Shown here: piece by piece, positions 63,900 through 64,000 of the stretch
Numbering within the stretch: position 1 is the first letter of the stretch
Layout of the letters: every line of letters starts with the position of its first letter
Assembly: GCA_963778225.1 (NCBI GenBank)
Contig: CAVZTR010000012.1
Location: 477,978-541,977 of the forward strand
DNA from: JAGVSR01 sp963778225
GTDB lineage: Bacteria; Pseudomonadota; Alphaproteobacteria; Rhizobiales; Hyphomicrobiaceae
Reading direction: 5' to 3'
Length of the DNA: 64,000 nucleotides
Made by a program: the position numbers and the translations under genes
Notes under the pieces: generated by a model
Databases searched by the model: none
What the model was told of the DNA's origin: nothing
Seen by the model: the letters and a program-made list of their open reading frames with translations, nothing else

Positions 63900-64000
63900 T
63901 GGATGTTCCCGCCCGCTCAAATACAAGTCGCTATAACACAGCGGGCGAACATCAGTTCCGCGAATATTCATTGTTCAAAATGCAGCGCCGTGCGTGCATT

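Overview
The window reads as chromosome of an alphaproteobacterium of the order Hyphomicrobiales (Rhizobiales). The clues are high GC, a hisS-hisZ-hisG operon, the block murA ... DUF2948 - hisD - UPF0262 - low-molecular-weight phosphatase ... maf - yacG - tRNA-Phe, and many small secreted proteins of rhizobial type. A lone PQQ precursor peptide gene (pqqA, 51241) fits a methylotroph such as Hyphomicrobium, but genus is inference. No complete transposase, phage or CRISPR array was seen.

Layout. 1-14600: housekeeping and envelope genes (glutathione peroxidase, chorismate mutase, gatA/gatC, MBL-fold hydrolase, yqgF, a membrane-anchored alpha/beta hydrolase next to an FrhB/BciB-type Fe-S flavoprotein, a YcbB-type L,D-transpeptidase, recQ). 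14900-24800: a compact polyamine island: MarR regulator, glutamate-putrescine ligase, GntR regulator, PotFGHI-type ABC transporter, agmatinase and gamma-glutamylputrescine oxidase. Four copies of one palindrome (TGTGATCACA) lie only in the control regions of these genes, so they probably form one regulon under the GntR protein. 24800-40130: histidine genes, murA, an RNA helicase with a shifted reading frame at its tail, hisD and partners, a crp-cya pair, maf, yacG and tRNA-Phe. 40370-55000: a second L,D-transpeptidase, an AT-richer P-loop gene, guaA, a ZIP transporter, TspO, a frameshifted alpha/beta hydrolase, two SET-domain proteins, an RsmB-like methyltransferase, MAPEG protein, guaB, pqqA, rlmE, ppx/gppA, a VanY-like peptidase and folE.

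55190-64000 looks like accessory DNA. A 45-nt fragment matching the 3' part of tRNA-Thr(GGT), cut exactly at the anticodon loop, lies at 56118-56162, with a decayed copy 930 bp away at 55188. An AlpA-type regulator and an XRE-type regulator follow at once, then a frameshifted SulP transporter, a DUF930 protein, an ATP-grasp-like enzyme, remains of an eroded operon (SDR head, hydrolase tail, intact cupin, alcohol dehydrogenase tail) and two tandem transglutaminases. The orientation predicts an island that runs rightward from 56163, with an intact tRNA-Thr and integrase beyond the window.

Two pairs of tandem hairpin repeats (4834-4901 and 45848-45942) each end about 14 nt before the start codon of a minus-strand gene. 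They look like REP-type elements. Three genes (helicase, alpha/beta hydrolase, SulP) show apparent single-base frameshifts; these may be real decay or sequence errors.
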